Positions 1-10,749 of a stretch of DNA of 64,000 nucleotides are shown here, one piece after another. The DNA is taken from contig JAVHJL010000003.1 of assembly GCA_036971715.1 (NCBI GenBank), positions 2,914,001-2,978,000 on the forward strand, read 5' to 3'. Source of the DNA: Arthrobotrys musiformis (lineage: Eukaryota > Ascomycota > Orbiliomycetes > Orbiliales > Orbiliaceae). Every line of letters begins with the position of its first letter. Position 1 is the first letter of the stretch. The translations under genes and the position numbers were made by a program. The notes under the pieces were generated by a model, which was not told where the DNA came from, ran no database searches, and saw nothing but the letters and a program-made list of their open reading frames with translations.

Positions 1-226
1 AATAGAAGGCGCGGTTCATATAGGCTTCTTTTTTTTTAATTGTTTTCTCCTTCTCCTTCTCGCCGCTGTTGCTTCTCTGGAGGTATATTCTTTGATTGGT
101 TTGCGAGGAATGATGTGATATACCTAATACAAGTCTCCCAATCTTTTATTAACCAATACGGATAGGCGGGTTTCGTAGAACTTTCGGAACTTAAGTACCA
201 GGTTGTTCAACTATGTCGAAGGGCCC

Positions 227-2083
227 TCACGTCTTGATTTCAGCTAGACCCTCGAGCAATTTTCGCCTTAGCATACCGCAGAAACTCTCCCAGATGACAT
301 GATCCACCCCTATAGTCCACCTCAGAAGGATATATGACCCTTTACTTGTCTCGGGCTCCATGGATGAAGCAGGAAGACTGATGAAATCGTGGTCCCAAGC
401 ATCCGCCTCGTCTACCATATCCTGATCTTCGTCTACCATATCCTGATCTTCGTCGCCCTTCTTCCCCTCTTCGTGTACACCCGGGTCTTCCTTGATAGCC
501 GGAGCGAGGCTGGTAGACCCGATAAATATACCCACCGCAAATCCGAACCTTGGTTCTGCCGGTATCTCACTAGCACGTCCTTCTGCCGCCTCTTTCTCCA
601 ACATCTTCCTTCTCCGTCTAGCTGCTCTTGCCCATGTATTCCCGCTCGTCTCCCCTTTTCCATTAGAATATAAGTTCTCAACAGTGCCGTACATCGTTGC
701 AAAATACGGGAGTGGAATGGAACTCCACTCAAAACTTTCAGTAGGAAACTCCCCACAAACCCGTTTAATCAATTCCTCCACCCGGGGTAGTAACGCCGAC
801 AACCCCGCATCAGCGGGGAGCGGGATTTTAAACGTCGTAGGGAACGGAAGATGCGATCTCAATAAATGCGAGCCCGGTTGTCGCGAAATATGATCCCCGG
901 CCCTTCTATCCCCAAAACTCCACCCGACAGCCCACCTCCTCGTTTTAGCACCCTGCACGAACTCCCCGACGATGTAATTATCCACTTTATTCTCCTTCAG
1001 CTTCTCGACTACTTTTTCCACGCTGCTTCTTTTCCCGAGCATGGAGGTGTACCATCGCACTTTTTGTTGGAGTTTTAGGCTTTCGTCGACCATACGGTTC
1101 ACGAACGCGACTTCTCCGCCTTCGGTGACCATTTCTGTCGTGGAGCCCGTACAGGCTGATAACGCAGGCACCGCCTTATTTTTAGCCGACGAAAGCATGT
1201 CGTTTATAGATGAATAAAACGGGGGGTTACACATCGTGAAATCTACCCGTTCGTGAGAGATTATTTCCCCCTCCGGCAGGATTGTGGATGAGGAGGAGAC
1301 GTCGAGGAGGGTTATTCGGTCTTCGAGCTCGTTTTGGGAAATGTTGGTGGCGGCGTGGGAGAGTGATTTTGGATCTATTTCGGTGGCGAGGAAGTGCCAG
1401 GTTGGGAAGTGGGAGCAGCCTAGGAGGGGGTATATTGCTGAGGCTCCCGTACCACTGGTAGCATGTATTGTTAGCTGTGAGAATTTATATATGGGGTTTT
1501 GGGGGTACTTACATGTCGATACCTGTGACCTTGGGGGGTCCTGGAGATCTTTCTTCATGGGTGTCTAGGAGGAGGTCACTCAGCCAAAGAATATAGTTTA
1601 ATCTAGTTACCCCATCAAATTAACATAAAGTGGTAATTAATATTCTCATAGAAGTAGTGAATTACCTATTCGGAACCTAAATAACATGGCACTATTAGCT
1701 ACGGTCGTTGGGAGAAAGAATGTGATATTACCATACCCCAGGGCAGAGTCTGTCTTCCGGAAGATCAACTTCGAGCTTAAACTCCTTCTTGAGCAGCGCT
1801 TTGGCTAGCTGTCTATAGATCACATATACAACGTCAGCCGTTTGTCTTATAATATATACTCTGATACATGATACATAATATAAAACTCACCGAATGGACT
1901 CCGGATCATGGAAATCAATAGAACTAGTCCCCTTCAAACTATACCCAAAAATAATCCCGTTAATTCAAAAGACCATTCCGTGATTAGATTCCAAGTCTAA
2001 ACATACCACTTCGCGAGACCCGGATATTCCTTCGCCAACTGCGCGAAACTCACGCCGTTCTTATAGACGTTCTTCGGGTGCAT
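227..2083 (-). CDS. METTL16: METTL16-type RNA N6-adenosine methyltransferase
   Basis: Six-exon model (2007..2083, 1891..1938, 1737..1812, 1666..1676, 1513..1602, 227..1454), 509 residues, all phases closing. The N-terminus matches the METTL16 start (MHPKNVYK, then PEDRLCPG, VPNR, LNYILWLSDLL). The SAM-binding motif GIDIGTGAS spans exons 5-6 and the catalytic NPPF motif lies near residue 177. By family knowledge it methylates the U6 snRNA ACAGAG-box adenosine and acts in the nucleus. Exon 4 is only 11 nt and supplies Val-Pro-Asn and part of Arg; without it the reading phase does not close and the invariant VPNR is lost. The C-terminal third is acidic and carries a short tandem duplication of DEDQDMV (about 403-450). 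The ATG at 2083 starts exactly where the family does. The gene is divergent from ARH1 across 383 bp. Exon boundaries are inferred, not confirmed by RNA. Confidence 0.9.
1666..1676 (-). other. 11-nt microexon of the METTL16 homologue
   Basis: Eleven bases read GTT CCG AAT AG on the minus strand, preceded by TTTAG and followed by GTAATT. With the A that opens the next exon they encode V-P-N-R, the conserved tetrapeptide directly before LNY in METTL16 proteins. The flanking introns are 60 bp (1677..1736) and 63 bp (1603..1665). Direct splicing of exon 3 to exon 5 breaks the frame. Confidence 0.8.
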
Positions 2084-2466
2084 CTTGCAATGATATCTGG
2101 GGAAATCCGCGTTGACCTTGTCGAAATACAACAGATGTAGTCTTCAAGCTTCAGACTGGCTTTTGGACGACTTCGTACTATTCCTTGTAGTGGAGCTCCA
2201 CTGGGTAGGACTAAAGTACTAGTTCGCCAAATTGACGCTATCGAAGTCAAAGTTAAGTTCGTTCTTGGTGTTAGTCGGCTTCGAGAACCAGAACCGTGAG
2301 TCTCATGTTCTAGACCGCCAACTGCGCGCAATGATTTATAACACAAAAATTCCCAATATAAAAATCCCCCCAAAATGCAACACCTACAACCACTTTTCGC
2401 ACCAGAACTTTACATCTATATCTATGTACTAGCACAAGCATAGATTCCAAAATATCACAAAGAAGA
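2084..2466. promoter_or_regulatory. Shared divergent promoter region of METTL16 homologue and ARH1
   Basis: The 383 bp between two divergent ATGs must hold both promoters and 5' leaders. No clear TATA box was identified for either gene. Open frames here do not match either neighbour. Confidence 0.5.
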
Positions 2467-4214
2467 ATGAAATCAATCCTCAGACACCCTTCAGCCCGCT
2501 CGACCGCCCAGCGCAGTCAAAGGAATGCAAAGGCAAGCAATCACTGCCGTCTGATAAACACGCTCCGCCAACCAGGCGATCCCAAAGTCGCCGCCGGCCG
2601 CGCGGATGCACCGTTTCGACTGGCTATCATCGGATCCGGGCCGTCAGGGTTCTATACGGCCTACAGGGTGCAGAGTAAACTGCCCACCGCGAGGATCGAT
2701 ATGTACGAAGCGTTACCCGTACCATTCGGCCTCGTACGCTTCGGGGTGGCACCGGATCATCCGGAGGTCAAGGTTGGTGCTTTCCCTTTACTCCAATTTG
2801 CCCTCCAATGCATTCTACCCCATCCTTCTATGAATATCCTTGCGAATCCAAAATGTTGACTGACTGACCTAACTCCAGCCTCCATAACCCCCCCAAACCG
2901 CCACTTATGTGTTTAAAATGGAAAAAAACAGTTCTGCATAAATAAATTCGACGAGGTAGCCCGTCATCCAAACTTCACGTATATAGGAAACACGCCCATA
3001 GGGTCCTCCTCCCTCCCCTTCCCCTCCCTGATTCCAAACTACAACGCCATCCTCCTCTCCTACGGCGCATCTAAAGATAAAACTCTAAACCTCCCGGGGG
3101 AATCAACATTATCTGGTATCCACTCCGCCCGCGCCTTCGTAGGATGGTACAACGGTCTTCCCGAGCATAGGGATTTAAATCCAAATCTCGATGGAGGGGA
3201 AGATGGAAAAGCGGTGGTTATAGGGCAGGGAAATGTGGCGTTGGATGTGGCGAGGATACTACTCACGGGGGTTGATGAGTTGAGGAAGACCGATATTACG
3301 GAGTATGCGCTTGAGGCGCTGTCGAAGAGTAAGATTAAGGAAGTGGAGGTTGTAGGGAGGAGAGGGCCTTTGCAGGTAGTTATTCCCCTTGATCTTAGTA
3401 ATACTACACGGCATCTAACGAATTCCAGGCGGCCTTCACCATCAAAGAAGTCCGCGAACTAATGACCCTCCAATCCGTTGGATTCGAGCCCCTGCCCCCA
3501 TCCATAATCCCACAAGACACCTCCACCCTCCCCCGCGCCAAAAAACGCCTAATGGACACAATAAACAAGGGCACGAAATCCCACCCACTCGAAAAGAACT
3601 GGAAACTCTCCTTCTTCAGCTCACCTACCGCCTTTCTCTCCTCATCTTCAAACCCAGATCAATTATCCCACATCAGATTCGAAAAAACCGCACCGGTGGA
3701 GGGTACAAACGGCGATAAAGTCGTCGGCACGGGGGAACATAAAGATGTATACGCATCACTAGCTTTCAGAAGTATTGGATACAAAAGCGAGCCGATACCC
3801 GGGATGGTAGAGGCGGGGATCCCGTTCGATGAGAAGAAGGGAATTGTGTGTAATAATTTAGGAAGGGTAGCGAAACCTACTTCCGAAGGCGATATTCAGG
3901 TTCCGGGAATGTATACCACCGGATGGGTTAGAAGGGGCCCAACGGGGATTATTGCGTCCACAATGATGGATGCGTTTGATGCGGGGGATAACATTGTTAA
4001 CGACTGGTTAGGCGGAGTCGAGTTTCTAGGGAAAGAAGGGGAGGTCAAGATGGGCTGGGAGGCCGTGAAGAGGGAGCACTCAAGGATAGGGCTTAAGGCA
4101 GTCCACTGGAGTGATTGGGACAAAATCGACAAAGCAGAAAAAGAGAGAGGTTCAAAGCTCGGAAAAGAAAGAGAAAAGTTCGGAACAGAAGAAGAAATGA
4201 TGGCTATCGTATAA
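2467..4214 (+). CDS. ARH1: Adrenodoxin/ferredoxin-NADP+ reductase, mitochondrial
   Basis: Three exons (2467..2772, 2932..3375, 3429..4214) encode 511 residues. The product passes electrons from NADPH through FAD to mitochondrial ferredoxin for Fe-S cluster and haem A synthesis. The N-terminus is basic and Ser/Arg-rich with few acids, as expected for a matrix-targeting peptide. An FAD-binding GSGPSGFYTA motif lies near residue 58, followed by PFGLVRFGVAPDHPEVK, then the NADPH-binding GQGNVALDVARIL motif in exon 2 and the C-terminal GWVRRGPTGII motif typical of this family. Intron 1 is 159 bp and intron 2 is 53 bp, both phase 0. It converges on L2HGDH with 59 bp between stop codons. Length and motif order fit yeast Arh1 and animal FDXR. 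Confidence 0.95.
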
Positions 4215-4273
4215 CTCAAACATCTCCTCCCAGATATACCCCCCTAAAAATGTATAATAACACCAACGATACA

Positions 4274-5720
4274 TCATTTATAAAGAACCTCATCCACCAT
4301 CTCCGCAATCCCCAAACTCGACGTCAACCCGGGACTCTCAATCCCCAACAAATTCACAAACCCACTGAACCCTTCCTCCTCCCTTATCACAAAATCCTGA
4401 AACCCCCCGCCCTTAGGCTGCAGCTTCGGCCTGATCCCGCAATAATCCGCCGCCAAAACATCCCTCTTGATACCAGGTAAATAAGTACTAACCGCCCCAA
4501 CAGCCTCCTGCAACCTCGAATCCCTCGCCACAAGATCGTGCGGATCATCAACCCACTCAACATCAGGTCCAAACCTCATCCTCCCCGCCATATCAAGCGT
4601 CAAATGCGTTCCCAACCCACCGAGCCCTTCCACAGGACACGGATAAATCAACCTAGAAACCTTAGGCCTAGAAGCCGAATACGAGAAATAATTCCCCTTG
4701 GCATAGTACGCCGCCACATGCTTCTCCCTCGGCAGCAGCATATTCGAAACCAGCGGCGCGGAGAGCCCGGCGGAGTTTATGACCACATCTGCAGTTACGG
4801 TGAATGGTTCCTGATCACTCGCGGATTTTGCAGTGATCTCGTAGTTACCGCTTGAGGTCCTGGAAAGTGATACGACGGTGGTCTGGAGGGAGATGTCGAA
4901 TTGTTCGAGCGTGGAGGCGAGGTAGGTCATGTAATCATGAACGGATATGATACCCGTCGTGGGGGAATTAAGCACTCCGAAGGGACTATGAACCTATATC
5001 AGCCACCAAAACCCCCCAAATCAGCCCTGTAAAATCTTTACGGAAAGTATGGGGGAAGAAACATACATCGGGCTCCAACCTCCCCGCCTCATCCTTCTCA
5101 ATAAACTCAGTAGCCACCCCCAACCGTCCGCACTTCTCATGCAACCCCTCCAAAATCCCCCGCTCCTTCTCGTTCTGCGCCAGAATCCACTTCCCGAGCC
5201 TTTTATGCGGAATCCCTTGTTCTTCGCATAAATCATACAACAGTTCCTTCCCGCGGATGCATAATTTCGTCTTCAGTGAGTTTTCCGGGTAGTATATCCC
5301 CGCATGGATGACCTATAATTTCCAATCCCAGCGTAATCAACAGTGAGTACCACATTTACAACGAGCAGACAACTTCCACAAAAATAGTTTAGGAGAACAT
5401 AATCATATACCTCAGAATTCCGCGAGGATGTCTCGGTACCATACTCCCCATGCCGCTCAATCAACAAAGTAGGTTTCCGATACCTCGTCGCCAGCCGGGA
5501 TGCAACCGCAAGACCCACCACGCCGCCACCAATAATCTAAACCGACCAAAAATGCCGGGGCAATCAATCCATCAGTCAAGAATTCCAACCAAAACAAAAG
5601 TGTAAAAAGTAGTATATATATGTCAACATAAAATCGACTTACACAATGCACAAAATCGCTGTTCCTCGACACGCTCGTCGAGAACAGACGACGTTGGATT
5701 TGAACCGCCCTGCTGCGCAT
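4274..5720 (-). CDS. L2HGDH: L-2-hydroxyglutarate dehydrogenase (FAD-dependent, mitochondrial)
   Basis: Four exons (5643..5720, 5411..5536, 5067..5312, 4274..4993) encode 389 residues. The enzyme oxidises L-2-hydroxyglutarate to 2-oxoglutarate, a metabolite-repair reaction on the mitochondrial inner membrane. The first exon is an Arg/Ser-rich presequence (MRSRAVQIQRRLFS). Exon 2 opens with the dinucleotide-binding IIGGGVVGLAVASRLA, followed by SSRNSEVIHAGIYYP and, near the end, GIESPGLTSSLGIAE, all hallmarks of the L2HGDH branch of DAO-fold oxidases. The ATG at 5720 is preferred because an upstream in-frame alternative would extend past the targeting-like sequence. All introns are phase 0. 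It converges with ARH1, another mitochondrial flavoprotein, which is probably coincidence. Confidence 0.93.
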
Positions 5721-6296
5721 TTTTGTGTTGGGTGTGACGTTGGAAGTCGAGATCGCTAACCTGCCTGGCTGGCGTGATATCGATATATCGATATATTCCG
5801 TTCCGAGAATTTGCAAGGCCTTTGGGATCGATACCTATCACGCAACTAGGATCACGAATTCTATTGTACCACAGTACATGTAATGAAGATACCCTTTTTT
5901 ACACAGAACCATCATTTAAACATCACCAACATTCACAGATAATCTATCCTCACGCCTACGTTTAAAAGAAATCTCAAAAACATTGAGGAAAATATGTAGT
6001 ATTCCATATAAAAACCTCTTCTAGTCAATACACATAGAAATGCATACCCACTATCAGGGAAAAGCCAGGGTGGTAGGCGCTGCTGGTAAACGACGCAGCA
6101 TCTGAGGTATAAACAATTGTTTCCTCCTCATGACTAAATAGATAAAAAAAAAAAATAACAAGCAAAAAAAGGAAAACCGATCATTTTTGTTAACTATATA
6201 TTACTGGAGAAAGGAAAAACAAAGAGAAAAGGGGAAAAAATATGGTGAAGAGACAAGAAATATAATCGTAAGGCCAAAAGCAACCAGACATCATAT
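5721..6296. other. Intergenic: L2HGDH promoter and eEF2 3' region
   Basis: This 576-bp stretch lies between two minus-strand genes. It contains an A-rich tract (about 6146-6172) and no exon-like reading frame. Confidence 0.5.
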
Positions 6297-9200
6297 TTAG
6301 AGCTTGTCGTAGTATTCGTTGACATCTGGGATGTTCTCCTTGAGACCTTTGAGGTTGTTAGCATGGTTCTTCTATATCTATCACAATTTGAATTGATTGA
6401 AAACTTACCCTTTCTCTTTCTGGCTGGCTGGATGACCTTGGTGAAGATGTTGGAGAGGGGGTCGAGGGCGTTTCCGAGTTCGACGGCTTGCCAATGGTCG
6501 AAGACAAGCTGTGGGAAAGCTTGACCGGAGGTGGCGGCACGGAGATCGGTGGTGAAACCGAAAGATTCTCTGACGGGCAAGTAGGCCTTGATGGTGAAGA
6601 GAGGAGTACCAGGACGTTGCTCCTCGTGGAAGACCTGTCCGTTCTTCCTTGTGAGGATGGAGTAGACACCACCCATGGCAGTTTCTGGGACCTGAATTTC
6701 GACCAAGTAGGTAGGCTCCATCAAGTTTGGCTTGGCCATGAGCAAAGCAGCGTACATGACACGACGAGCAGTTGGGATAACTTGTCCACCACCTCTGTGG
6801 ATGGCATCGGCATGGAGGGTAACATCCATGATGTTGAATCTGATCGAACGCATTGGCTCTTCGCAGAGAGGACCTTCTTTCGACGCCCATTGGAAACCGG
6901 AGACGACGGAGTCTTTGATTTCGTTGAGGTACTGGACGGCCTTGGTGGTATCGACAACCATGTTGGGGCCGTTAGTATCTGGACCGAAAGCCCAAATCTT
7001 TCTGGCCTCGGTAACATCCCAGCCGTAGTCGTCGGCCAAGACACGAGCACGAGTCTTGAAGTCGTCCTTGGCGCTGACCTTGCCAGCGTCGATGGCGACG
7101 GAGAGCTCCTCGTCGAGTGGTGCGGCGTGGAGGTAGATACGGTTGTGCTTGTTGGGCGACTTGGACAAGGCGTAGATTGGTGGGTGGAGACCGTCTGGTC
7201 CGGCTGGCTGCCTCTCATCTCTGGGGGTCTCGGTGACGGTTTCACGGTATTGGACGACTGGGTCAGAGATCTTGAGTGGGATACCGGCGAATTCACCGAG
7301 ATCGTTCAAGCAAATTTCCAAGTGCAATTCACCGGCACCGGCGACGACGTGTTCACCGGATTCGGAGGTGGTGATCAAGACACAAGGATCGGACTTGGCA
7401 AGACGCTTCAAACCTTCGACGAGCTTGGGCAGATCGGAACCGTTCTTGACTTCGACGGCACGCTGGACGACTGGGGAGACGGAGAACTTCATGACCTTCA
7501 AGTTGTGGGCGGTCTCGGAGGTAGCCAAGGTACCAGACTTGACCAAGAACTGATCGATACCGACCAAACCGACAATGTTACCGGCTGGGACGCTCTCGAT
7601 TTGTTCGGCTTGACGACCCATCATCAAGACGGTACGCTGGATAGCCTTGATGAACAAGTCTTCCTTCTTTCCGGGCTCGTAGTTGGGGCCCTGGATTCTG
7701 ACCTTCAAACCGGACTTGGCAGTGCCAGAGAAGACACGACCGAAAGCGTAGAAACGTCCACGTTCAGATGTCGGTACCATCTTGGAGACGTAAAGCATGA
7801 GAGGAGCAGTGGGGTCGCAGTCACGGATACCGTTGCAAGACTCATCATCTGGAGGACCTTCGTAGAGAAGCTCAGCACGGTAGGCCTGGGCGTTTTGAGG
7901 AGATGGCAAGTGGATGACCATCATCTCAAGGATGGCTTCGGCAGCTGGCAAGAACTTTCTCATGATGGTCTTGAGGAGTGGCTTCTGCTTCAAGGCCTTC
8001 TCTTCCGAGGTGAGCTTGACTCCGAGCTTCTCAACGGTGGCCAAGATACCCTTGTCACCCTCGAGCTTGTCCTCCATGACCTCCTTGAAGATCTTGGTGA
8101 TTGGGTCCATGATGAACTGGTTGAAGGCACGGTTAAGTGGCTTGCCCTCATGCTTGTCGTTCTTGGTCCACTTCTTGGTGTGGGGGTTGAAGTAGCTGTC
8201 GCCCTATTCGTTCGAAGACTATTAACTTCACTTCCTTTTTTTTGTTTTTAAAAATAGAAAAAGAAGGATCATACCCATAGACGCTCCATCATCTTCTCCT
8301 TGTTGACACCGAACTTCTGGGCATATCGGGTAGCGAACGACCTGATGGTGAAAGCCCAACCCTGGAGAGCGGCAGCGAAGGCAACGTTACCCTTCTCAGG
8401 GGAAACCTGCCAGTCCTGGCCGAGGGTCTTGTCTTGGTAGGTGGCAATGATAACGTTGATCTTCTCAATGTTATCACGGAAGCTGAGGAAAATTTCCTCT
8501 GGGGTCTTCTGCAACTCGAGCAAGGTACGATCGACCTTGTTGATACACAGAACTGGCTTGATACGCTCGGAAAGAGCCTGTCTTAAGACAGTCTCGGTCT
8601 GGACGGAAGCACCTTCGACGACATCGACGACGACCAAAGCACCGTCAGTGACACGGAGAGCGGCAGTGACCTCAGATGAGAAGTCAACGTGACCGGGGGA
8701 ATCAATCAAGTTGATCAAGAAATCGTTGGATTCCAGGGCAATCTTGTCCTTCTTTTCCTTCTCAGCCTTGACATTGTACTCCTGGATTTCCTTGATATCG
8801 GCAAGATCCTCCTTGGGGATATCGGCGTGCAGGGAAATGGCAGTAGACTTGATAGTAATACCACGTTCCTGCTCGTCTTTCCTGGTGTCCATGTATCTCT
8901 GGTCACCGGCCTTGGCCGCGGCGATGATACCAGCGGCCGCGACTAAGGAATCGGACAATGTGGATTTTCCATGGTCGACTGTGTTGTGGGGAAGGAGGAA
9001 AAAAAAAATTAGTTTGCAACAAATTAGTAATGAAACCCCACTAACGAACCCCGCCATCGAAGGAGGGGAAAGATTAGATGGGAGAGAAAGGAATTCACGA
9101 CGTACCGTGGGCAATAACCGACATGTTACGGATATTGCGCCGGTTGTTCTATTTGACAGTCAGCAGGGACCTCTAGGACGAGATTCAGCAGCCAATGCAT

Positions 9201-9395
9201 CCTGATGGCTGCTTGGGTGGGAGAAGAGTTGGTGACGGCATACCATCAACCCATGGATCTCATCGACCGTGAAGCTACATCATCGAAGACACTAGTTAGT
9301 AACGACGAGGATGATAAAAAAAGAGGACACGTCCCTTGTATTGTCTTATCTAATAGAATGGAAGGGAGGAGGAAGAGGATCACGTACTTAACCAT
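6297..9395 (-). CDS. EFT2: Translation elongation factor 2 (eEF2)
   Basis: Six coding exons (9388..9395, 9244..9274, 9106..9148, 8275..8978, 6409..8203, 6297..6346) encode 876 residues. eEF2 is the ribosomal translocase GTPase of the cytosol. Visible motifs are AHVDHGKST (G1, split by an intron after the His codon), ERGITIKST (switch I), DSPGH (G3), NKVD (G4) and the diphthamide-loop DVTLHADAIHRGGGQ in domain IV. The C-terminus ends in YYDKL. The first exon holds only eight coding bases (ATGGTTAA) and splices to give MVNFTVDEI, as in other fungi. The protein is about 30 residues longer than usual, partly from a charged, Lys/Glu-rich insert (about residues 83-110) between switch I and DSPGH. 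Codon choice is strongly biased, as expected for a very highly expressed gene. Confidence 0.97.
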
Positions 9396-10749
9396 CTTGA
9401 CTGATTGTTGATGGAAGCCTTTCTAAAAACTGGGTATTGGTATTGGGGATTGGAGGTGGTGGTGAACGAAAAAAGAGAAAAGAGATGGAAACTGTTCTGG
9501 AGAGCAAAGAAATAAAAAGCCCTCAAGAACGGAACAGAATTTTTTTTCTTCTTTTTTCTGCCCTCTGCCTTTTTTAGACAAAAAACCGGGGTCTTTGGAC
9601 CAAGAAAAAAAGTTGGAGGAACGCTACCCTGATGCCTTCTCACTAGGAAGAGGAATCGGGTAGGAAGAATCAGGTAAGAATGGACACTTTGCTAGACTGG
9701 TTTTGTTGAAGTGGTAGTGGTGGTTTTGAGGGGGGTTGGGAGAGAGGAGTCGAGAGGAGAGGAGAGGAGGTTTTGAATTTGTGTGGGCGTTTGCAGCTAT
9801 AAAAAAGAATTTTTGTGTGCGTCGGTGCTCTCCACTCCACATCAACAGAACATATGCACATCCAGTCAAGCCAGCATGCTGGATACATGCTACTACTACA
9901 CTACAGCAGTGGGTGGTGCATCATGGCCAGGTGAGGGGTTAACCGGCCAGGGCTACCCAGCAAAAAAGCAATTCTGCCCTCGAGCTAGCGTGGACCATGA
10001 TAGACATACTATGGATGAGCAGTGCACTGTGTAGGAAAATACATGATATCACGCTCAGCTTATTCAGTAGCTTTGGGCCTAGTGATTCGGCTTTTAGGCA
10101 AGTCTGTACCGCCTAAACTCCTGCCTATCGATCAAATTGCGCTTGAAACCGGCCCATGCGTCCTCGAAGCTAAGTGTGGGGAAGTCGAGGCGTCTATTGA
10201 GACCGTCTGTGTGACTCGGTATATCAATTATAACCATCTCGATCGTTTCCCTTTGCTTCATATGAGAGGTCTGCATGTACGTGTAAGGTGATTAGGGCAT
10301 AATCACCTTATATGCATATGGGTACTTGACAAACAGTAACATCTCCAATAGCCTCTCTGCACTTTCGGACATGATCCATATCGATCGATATCCATGGTAC
10401 GAACTCATAATGAACCATAATGAATTAACTGAATTCTTGTTTTTAAACTCCCTAGCTATGCTATGCTATAGATCCCATCTAAGACCGTTTTTCCGCCGCC
10501 GATAAAGCTTTTTTCCCTTCCCGAACATTACAAAAATAAAAAAACTCAACGATACAGTTTATGTGTCATGATATACTCTCGCTCCAATATCCTGACCTCC
10601 CACAACCTGAACGAAAAAAAAAATATCACTCAAACAACACAAAATACGACATCGCTAAGGATTAGACTAGATGACACATGTGCACACACACATGATAACA
10701 ATAAAAAACAATGAATGAAAGCAGCACGACTTAGTCATAACTAGATCGA
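9396..10749. other. Intergenic: eEF2 promoter/leader, then unannotated sequence
   Basis: From 9396 to about 9790 the minus strand is C/T-rich with several long T runs, typical of the promoter and leader of a highly expressed fungal gene. From 9850 to 10749 only short unsupported frames occur. 10500-10740 is A-rich and probably belongs to the 3' region of the next gene. Confidence 0.5.

Noticed and set aside
389..756. Open frames overlapping the METTL16 C-terminus
   Set aside because: Low-complexity shadows of the acidic tandem repeat in the real gene.
2050..2373. 107-codon minus-strand frame upstream of METTL16
   Set aside because: It overlaps the true first exon in another frame and has no family match; the correct start is the ATG at 2083.
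6488..8251. 587-codon open frame on the plus strand opposite eEF2
   Set aside because: It is exactly antisense to the most codon-biased gene in the window; strong bias leaves few stops on the opposite strand. Its Gly/Asp/Leu/Val-rich composition is typical of such shadows.
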